64,000 nt of DNA, taken from the NCBI GenBank assembly GCA_949316235.1, contig OX438758.1:1337772-1401771 (forward strand). The letters are read 5' to 3'. Positions 57,012-64,000 of the stretch are shown here, piece by piece. Within the stretch, counting starts at the first letter, position 1; each line of letters begins with the position of its first letter. The notes below the pieces were generated by a model. It did no database searches, had not been told where the DNA came from, and was given only the letters and a program-made list of their open reading frames with translations. This DNA comes from Oegoconia quadripuncta. Its lineage: Eukaryota; Arthropoda; Insecta; Lepidoptera; Autostichidae. The translations under genes and the position numbers were made by a program.

Positions 57012-58408
57012 GTCAAAAGGAAGAAGCTGGTACTGAGGTGCCCCAGCCCATAGGTGAGAACAATACTCCACGTGCGGCCGAACTTGCGCCTTATAAAGTT
57101 GGAGGCGGTGAGCCGGCGTGAAGTAACGAGCCGCTCTACTGAGCACACCTAACTTTTTGGAGGCCATCTTGGCCTTATCCTCCAGATGACCGCGGAATTG
57201 AACGTTACTAGAGATGTGCACTCCGAGAATCCCAATACTCAGCTTAACGTCAAGGGGAGTGCTCTGAAATTGAAGAGACAGGGGAAAGGGAATCTTCTTT
57301 GCGGTGAATGCGCAAACTTGTGTCTTTTTAGGGTTAAACTTAACTAGGTTGCGAATGCCCCAATTAGAGACTTGGTCTAGTGAGGTCTCGATTTCAGACA
57401 CTTTCGACGTGACGCCATTTTGCAGGGTAAAGCAAACCAGGGCTGGGACTTTCCACCAATGGGTACCACAGAACTTGGAACAAAGAGTTCCATGCCCTGG
57501 AGCACTACATCGGCGACAGAATCGGCAATGGCGTTGGAATCCTCTAGCGAGAAGCAAACCTGCCCCCATGGATAGGATGAAAAGAACGTCCGCATCCCAT
57601 CCCAATCTGCTGACCTATAGTGCCAAACACGACGGCAGCCCGTGGTACGGGACGGTATGTGGCGCATGAGTGGCACTACGCTCCGAATTAGACAATGGTC
57701 CGAGGAGCCCAGTGGGGCATCGACAGTGACCTGATAGCCGCTTGGATTTGAGGTCAGCAGGAGATCCAACAGTGAAGGTGTATGGTCTTCCACATATGGA
57801 ATTCGCGTATGCCAAGGGACCACCTGTGTTAGACCATAGGCCAAAGCAAAGTTATGGAGAGATCTACCCGCGTGGTCAGTTTTTTGAGACCCGAGCCATT
57901 CAGAGTGATGGGCGTTGAAATCGCCCAGAAGTACAATCACAGCGGATGGGATCTCTCGTAGCACGGAATCAGTTGCCGCTTCGAGGTGCTCAAGGAGTCG
58001 GTCGGTTTCGGAGTCACCGCTGTGGGATCTGTATAGGCACGCGTAAACACGGGGATGGTCTTCGCAGTTCACGCACAGCCAGATGATAGACAGATCCCTA
58101 CCTTCAAGGTTGCCCAGGCGGCGGACGCAGACATCGCCCCTGACGTACACGCATACACCTGCGCGGAGCACAAATCTATGTTCGATTTTGGACCCGGGGT
58201 AATTCAAGTATGACGTGTCGGCAGGTGGCGATATCTGAGTCTCCGTCAGAAAGAGCAAGGCCGGCTTTTTCGCCTCGAGGTGATGGTGGACGGAGTTCAG
58301 GTTCGAGTGGATCCCCCTGATATTGCAAAAGTGCACACGGAGCGCGGGAGGGGGTGCCGTTTGGTTTCTGTTCTTGCCGCAGGCAGGTACGAGCGGATTT
58401 TTGTCCAC
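57012..58408 (-). pseudogene. LINE 2 endonuclease and remnant of reverse transcriptase
   Basis: The ATG at 58408 opens a frame with an endonuclease: HFCNIRGIHSNLNSVHHH, LLFLTETQIS, LLGDFNAHHSEWLGSQ and LGSSDHCLIRSV. Near 57430 the reading changes frame into the end of a reverse transcriptase (VKFNPKKTQVCAFTAKKI, LQLYKAQVRPHVEYCSHLW). The catalytic FADD region that should lie between is absent, so it is a deletion product and inactive. Confidence 0.75.
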
Positions 58409-58528
58409 CCCAGAATACGTAGGGCAGCCTGAGCGATGCTCAGGGAGGGATTCTCCAGCACTGATAGTGCTGGTACCCTCCTGGGGTACTAACTCTTTAA
58501 TAATTTAATACCTATAACTGATCAAATT

Positions 58529-59020
58529 TCAACTGTATAAGAAACGACAACAGTTGGGAATTATTTCTTTCAGTGTATTGTCATTGTTGAGACTCGGGGT
58601 ATTTTGCAGCAAGTTCTCAAACTGATCATGATTGAGACCAGTCCAAGTATGGAATTCTTGAGGGTCAATATTTTGATAGTGTTCGAAGTTTAACATTTCA
58701 ACGCTGATGTGCTTCTTCATAACTGCAAAAGTATGAACAATGTGTTCTGCTGTTATCTCCTGTAAAAGGTTATCTTGAACAGCAACCTCGTGCCACACGT
58801 TCCGTTCTAAATGATCGTGACAAACACGATTATTTTCACTTGGTATTAAGTTGTATCGCATGAATAGACGGACAACGATATCTTCTGGTATCCGGTGTCT
58901 AGTCGTGCCTTCACAGCCCGCAAAAATACAAGAGCGTTGAGTGCTAGGGATGCGAACGTAATCAGATAGAATAATTCTTGAATTCGGTTGAGGTTCGTCA
59001 TATATAAGAAATAAATTCAT
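58529..59020 (-). pseudogene. N-terminal fragment of THAP-like/DDE transposase
   Basis: The 163-codon frame has CIFAGC, then CHDHL about 30 residues later, a THAP-like C-x4-C and C-x2-H pattern, with RIPEDIVVRLFMRYN between. Later FHTWTGLNHDQFENLL is the block that precedes the DDE core in a transposase family common in arthropods and cnidarians (perhaps ISL2EU-like). The catalytic part is missing, and the last residues do not look conserved. Confidence 0.5.
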
Positions 59021-59760
59021 CTAGAAATAAAATCTACGTAAAAAAACGAACAAACGAGAAATAATTGATTAGTAATAAAGTAGGTATGCGTACATATGCA
59101 AATCACAATATTACAAACATTTACAACCTAGATCAAACTATTATGATTCGTTCAGACCTGGTGAATGCATTGCGTGAGTTGCGATAAAGAGTTTCGGTTT
59201 CACGTTTCACGGAACCGCTCGCACATCCCCACTTGGGGCATGTAGGCGCAGGCCCCCGATTCTTGCGCGCTCGAGATGCAATGTCGTAAAGGGATTGGTG
59301 TATATATCTATCACTTTCACACATTATTTAGTACAAAAGTGACAAACCTATAGATGTCTATTCGACATGAAATCTAGAGTGCGTGAGAATCGCATCCCTT
59401 GTAGCGTTACCGGCGGCGCATTCACCATTCTTATCCTTACATATCACATGAGAATGAGAGACCGAAATGCGCGCTCGCCTTCTGACCTCTACGTTGCTTA
59501 CTCCTTTTGCCTTCTACGCGTCAATACAACAGTAGTTACATATAATAAAAAAGGTAAATACAATAACATCTACATTAACCATATTAATCGGTTACGCCAT
59601 CCGAGCGAAGTATTAGGTTAACTCTTGCGAGCTGTACTGAGTGCATACATATATAATAGCTATCTGAATTTGGACATTTACAGGCTCTGCCTAGTTCGGA
59701 GTGTGAAAATATCCCCATGTCACATTACTCACTTTATTTATATTAATTAAAAATACAGAT
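59021..59760. other. No recognised gene
   Basis: Frames at 59133-59324 and 59367-59621 have no known motif. No repeat ends were identified. Confidence 0.4.
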
Positions 59761-61901
59761 TCATATTTTTAAGTCTGGGGAATCATCTTGGTATTCGCAA
59801 AGTGTATCATTTTCGTTGTCATCTAAGGGGATAACATCCTCGTTCATATTATTTTCAGGCAGAACCAAATTTCTGAAATACACAAACTCTTCATCATCCA
59901 TCCAGCCGTCTCCGTAGTGCGTTTGCAATAGTTTTTTGACATCTGTCAATTTATTGCTGTTTACTTTCCCTGATGAATGAATTTCTTGTGGATTGAGCAT
60001 GTTCATATTTTTGTTTTTTTTTTTGTTATGCCTCCAAATTTTCCATCACTTACTCTATAGTAAAGATCCCCTTTAACTACAACGTCAACTTTACTTTTTG
60101 TTCTTCTAATGTAGAATCGCTTGCACTTTTGAAAAGCAAAATGCCATGAACCGACATCTTTCAGGACAGTTTTTAAACTATCTCTCCAATCATAAACCTT
60201 GCAATCACCTTTGTCTAATTCAATAATGGTACTGTAATTTTTAATAATATCCAAATAACCATCAGCGTTTTTTATTATTTCCCTTTTGCGGACATCTTTT
60301 TCTATATGCCCGAACACTCTATCTGGAGGAATAAAGGAATGACCTACCACTGGAAATACTATTTCTACGTTTTTTACATGACTTGGGGATTTAGATGTTA
60401 GCCGTTTAGCAAGCATGCCTACCATGGTGGTATTTTTGTTTTGGCCTCCGCAGCCGTCCGCAATCAAACGAACTTTAGTAATATCTGTCCAATCTGTCGA
60501 ACAAAGCCGATGATAAACAGCTGACGCTATTTCATTTGAGCTTTTTGCGAACTTATCCTCGGTCCAACAGTAGGCAAATGTATTCTTTGGAGACAGTTGA
60601 GCTTTTGAACTTCCCTGCACTATTGTAAAATTATACAAATACAATTGTCTTGAATAGTAAGTACTTTGGTCTGGTAATTTTGGCATTGGACTATTTGGCA
60701 TGGAAAAAAGCTTTCGCTCGCAATTTTTTTTGTAAGTCGTCGTTTTTTGGTACGTTTTAATCAATTCATCATACTGAAGACACGTTGAACACACGTCGGT
60801 TTTCGGTGATCCGAATCCCAAATTATTGAAATTGTTGAAAACGGTTCTAAAATATCCTCTTTTTACTTTCACGTTTTCATCTGCTTGGGCATTGTACATT
60901 TTAAACATTTTGTTAATGCTTAGTTCTGCCGGCAAATAAAATCGTTTCGATTTCCCTCGACAATAATGTGCTTCTTCACAGTTAAAAGAATTAATGAAAG
61001 TTTTGACTGCATTCAGTTTTTCTCCAAATTTGTGATGTTTGTGATTGCCACCTCGATTTTCAGGTAATAAAGTGCCAGTCTTAAAAAAATGTGCCATGAT
61101 TGTTTGAACCCTGTGTTTTGTCACATGCAAAATTTTCAAAAATGCCTGTTGACATATTGGAATGGTACATCTTTGACTTAAACAGTACATTTTATATTTT
61201 GTTTGTAAGAGTTTTTGTCTTTGCGGACCCTTTGTTCCACGACGTCTCTTAATTTGTTTTGGCTTACAACATTTTAAAATGAATGCATCTTGCTTCGATT
61301 TTTCTTTGTATTTAAAAAAGGCATCATGGAAGTATTTTACATCAGCCATAGAAACAGTTCCACATTTAAATGCTTTTGTGTCATGTCCGCATCTTGGCCG
61401 TTCAGGAAGTTGCTTCGATGAATACCTACAAGAAGAGAAAAAGGAAAATAAATTACGTAATTTTGTTAATATTGTGGCGAAATCTTGGGGAGGCCTATGT
61501 CCAGCAGTGGACTGCAACAGGCTGATATAGATAGATAGAATTTTGTTAAAAACATAGTTTTTAATATCAGGCATTGGGCAGTCAATTACTATAAAGGACA
61601 TGAGTTTTATAACTAATAAAAAATAAAATCACACGAGTTTTGTAACTTTGCCAAGTCCATTTACGCATTTTTTTTAGTACTATCAAAAATAATAGAAACC
61701 AATTATATTTTAATTTAATATAACAGAACAAAAAAGTGAACCAAACTAAAATAAGATATAATAGTAATAGGCAAGTATCAAAACCATAAATCTCAGTATT
61801 ACAAACCTCTCTCTCTTGGCCACATTTCTTTTCCAATTTTCTGGATACCTTTTCCTTTTTCTCGGTTGTCTAGGTGAACAGGGCCGTACTAGATTATCCA
61901 T
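59761..61901 (-). pseudogene. DUF7869-like protein, two exons, late frameshift
   Basis: Exon 1 is 61901-61807 (MDNLVRPCSPRQPRKRKRY, donor GTTTGT) and exon 2 starts at 61425 (acceptor CTTGTAG). They join AG|G TAT to give RYSSKQLPERPRCGHDTKAF and run 505 codons to 60003. Conserved blocks include CRGKSKRFYLPAELSINKMF, DVCSTCLQYDEL, IRLIADGCGGQNKN-like sequence (as VRLIADGCGGQNKN) and VVGHSFIPPDRVFGHIEK. I associate these with the multi-copy DUF7869 family, perhaps an RNase-H-fold transposase. The C-terminal block KLTDVKKLLQTHYGDGW continues in another frame (60006-59761) after T runs near 60010-60023, so one slip truncates it. Confidence 0.7.
61480..61540 (+). repeat. Lepidopteran LINE tail fragment in DUF7869 intron
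   Basis: GGAGGCCTATGTCCAGCAGT followed by GGACTGCAACAGGCTGATAT and GATAGATAG. This is the common lepidopteran LINE 3' end. It extends the open frame of exon 2 upstream but is intronic. Confidence 0.65.
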
Positions 61902-62110
61902 ATTGTCTGTTTTACACAATTTATATCACTTTTTAATAAGAAATCCCACTAAAAATCACAATAATCCACCACGTGCAGATCTTTGCGCTGTGACAGCAGA
62001 CGCCACACTAAATGCCGAGCTCTGATTGGTCGGAACGGAGACTGCCATGTTTGAAAGAAACGTATGCGGAGGTTGCCAGTTTTGTTACCGACATTCATTT
62101 TTAATTGCGT
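61902..62110 (-). promoter_or_regulatory. Probable promoter of the DUF7869-like gene
   Basis: On the minus strand GACCAATCAG (a CCAAT box) lies at about 62033-62024, some 130 bases before the ATG at 61901. No TATA box is clear. A related CGACCAATCGC occurs at about 38856. Confidence 0.4.
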
Positions 62111-62760
62111 CTTGTATGGGAGATAATCGTCTTTGAAGCGCTTTAACTTTTACGTAATGGAGAATTTACCATAGAGAAAATATTTGCTTTTTTAACTTTT
62201 TTTTGACCCTGACTGGAGATTGCCGACTTTGATATTATATGCCTGTAAATGACGTCATGATGATGGGTTGGACGCAGTCTATGAAATGTTAAGCTAGTCA
62301 CTAATATAGGCACATTATTAGTTTATTATTATTATATATATATATTTCTGGTTGCCAAAACATAGTCTTTTTTTAATTAATATTAAGATTACGGTAAAAT
62401 AATAATTACCAATGTTTGGTGTCATTGTAATACTTGTTCTAATTCATCATCCAATAAGCTCATATCATTTTTTTCGCCAGAAAGTGAAAGCATTTTGTTA
62501 ATGTAATGTTTGACAAATCCAATGTTTCGACTTAAGAAATCATATGAAATAGTGGACTTAAAGACTAAGTGCCATATTGAAAAATACTCAGACTGACTTC
62601 ACCAATAGTGGTGACACATTTATTTTCGTTGGCCGGCACTTTGACTTTTGGGCCTAAACTTGTATGGCCCGTGAATGATCTCCTGTTAACCATTTCTACT
62701 GGGTGTATACATGATACTTCATTATCACCGGAATATTAGATGTCTTAACTAGGTACTTAC
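62111..62760. other. No clear gene; possible decayed Harbinger exon
   Basis: A minus-strand reading near 62690-62600 (TGHTSLGPKVKV) may be part of the Harbinger to the right, but it is not convincing. Confidence 0.3.
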
Positions 62761-63847
62761 AAGTAATACATTTAAGGAATGATATCCTTCGCGGCTAAAA
62801 TACCTTTCCTCATGCTCTATTGGGGTTACAAGGGCCACATGGGTTCCATGGGTTCCATCAATGGCCCCCAGCACTCCGGGAACACCATGTCTTGTGTAGG
62901 AGCTAAAGCAATTAATAATTTTAATGTAATAAACTAGTAAATTTGTTATGTATAACTAATTTTATTTATCTCCAATTAATTGTAATCTATGCTTTTGCCC
63001 AGCAGTGAGACAAATCAGGTTAATAAAAAAAACTAATTTTAATTATTTCCTGGGATAAAGGGTATCCTAGTTATTTATTTGACACAATTATATCCGAATT
63101 CATTCAACTGTTTCGAAGAGAATGTAACAAACATTCAAATTATCACATTTGTAATATTAGAGGGAAGTAGGATAAAATCATGGTAATCAGTCTCATTCCT
63201 TTTAGAGCACTAACATTTAGACGTTTTGCCGTCTATTACTGTGATGTGTAACAGCCAATAACCTTCATTATTTTGTAGGTATCACCAACCAAGTACAAAA
63301 GACAGTACAAAGCATGGACACAAGAGGGTCTGGGTTGCATATTGCAGTTGCATGAGTCTAAAGCGCAGCAAAGCTGAAATGGGTTGGGTCATAAACATAT
63401 ATTTAATCAATGACTTACTATCTTTTTATGCGTTCACGGTGATCACGCGTAATTGGAAACACTACATATTTGTTTCAAATGGCCGGGTCATTCAGTGCTG
63501 CTGTCACTTGGCGAACAGCCCTCGAAACCGATGGTTGTGATACGGCGTGTACCCGGGACTGTCCCACCAAAGTTTGATATGACCCGACCGCAGTATCTAG
63601 AAAAAGGGTAACATCTTCTACATTATACGCTAATGCCGTCTGATCGAAGGCATCGTGGCATGAGCGGAGTCACTTCGGAGATGAGATTCCTAACAAGGTC
63701 CTTCGATAAACGATACGTCTTCAGAAATTCGACATCAGTCATATCGAAGGCCTCATTTTCAAATCTAGTCCTCCGATTTCTCGCTCGCACTGCTCCAACA
63801 TCGACGGCAAGAACTCTCTCTAAGTAAAATTGTATATTAATCACCAA
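62761..63847 (-). pseudogene. Harbinger F transposase, degraded
   Basis: The segment 63847-63623 reads VEFLKTYRLSKDLVRNLIS and LMPRCLRSDGISV before a stop. A second segment at about 63590-63410 in another frame reads AVSQPSVSRAVRQVTAAL, with a stop inside. The exon 62902-62761, with a good acceptor and donor GTAAGT, reads HGVPGVLGAIDGTHGTHVAL and REGYHSLNVLL. This includes the first catalytic Asp, with a 9-base duplication (GGAACCCAT) just after it. Frame breaks show it is dead. No ends were identified within the window. Confidence 0.65.
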
Positions 63848-64000
63848 ACAAACAAACGTCGATCACTAAAAAGTATCAACTCACCAACTTTTGTTCAACC
63901 GATAATTTTGACAGCTAAAACGTCACGCTTGGGTTGCGTTTCGGTTCACAGAAACATTGAAAAACTAGTAGAATAGAGATTTCCAAAGTCTTCGATTCAT
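63848..64000. other. Right edge, no feature
   Basis: Probably the 5' region of Harbinger F. Nothing specific was seen. Confidence 0.3.

Larger units (their letters stand above)
52610..58408 (-). mobile_element. LINE 2: deleted non-LTR retrotransposon, host of LINE 1
   Basis: The 3' end is at about 52610 (tail CATATATATAAAAAAAA on the minus strand). The endonuclease is at the 58408 end, and most of the reverse transcriptase is deleted. LINE 1 (57011-53073) is inserted at TTTTGAC. The same 3' tail occurs at 21710-21790. Confidence 0.75.

Noticed and set aside
56727..57669. Plus-strand frames over the LINEs
   Set aside because: They are shadows of the minus-strand ORF1, endonuclease and reverse transcriptase pieces.

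Overview
The window is from an insect nuclear genome, most likely a moth or butterfly. It is AT-rich and has spliced transposase genes with GT/AG introns. It carries a short interspersed repeat and LINE tails of types I associate with Lepidoptera (for example the tail GGAGGCCTATGTCCAGCAGT). No bacterial operon, rRNA gene or true tRNA gene was seen. Almost all of it is transposable elements, many inserted inside one another. The species call is inference.

Positions 1-9600: the N-terminal endonuclease part of a non-LTR retrotransposon runs off the left edge. A complete hAT transposon (2850-6610, 8-bp target duplication) sits in an old LINE tail. A three-domain-block piece of a multi-exon gene family of unknown function lies at 7678-8695.

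Positions 9614-22732: a dead mariner has been split by Harbinger A (10266-22085). Harbinger A carries a Sailor-like DD82E transposon (10279-13077) near its left end. Its first transposase exon is split by Harbinger C (13695-20441). Harbinger C in turn has Harbinger B (17123-19886) inside an intron. B and C keep open transposase and MADF/Myb-like genes, and B looks complete.

Positions 22988-50853: Harbinger D is inserted in a 133-bp tandem repeat and has itself been split by a 25,047-bp element called E here (24836-49882). E ends in a 23-bp perfect inverted repeat starting CACTG and is flanked by a TG duplication. It has long tandem arrays at both ends (85-bp units left, 74-bp units right) that are inverted relatives of each other. 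Its interior holds a seven-exon SAM-domain gene of the same unknown family as 7678-8695, MITEs, a segmental duplication, a 1.05-kb triplication, a LINE and a Harbinger relic. No transposase was recognised that would move E. E is the strongest candidate for an undescribed system.

Positions 50854-64000: the 133-bp array continues. A deleted LINE (52610-58408) is split by a 3.9-kb CR1-like LINE with an intact ORF2. Then come a THAP-like transposase fragment, a two-exon DUF7869-like gene with a late frameshift, and a degraded Harbinger (62761-63847). Harbingers B, C and D share one layout: the transposase runs inward from the left end, the DNA-binding protein gene runs inward from the right end, and the latter's second exon lies antisense inside the transposase intron.
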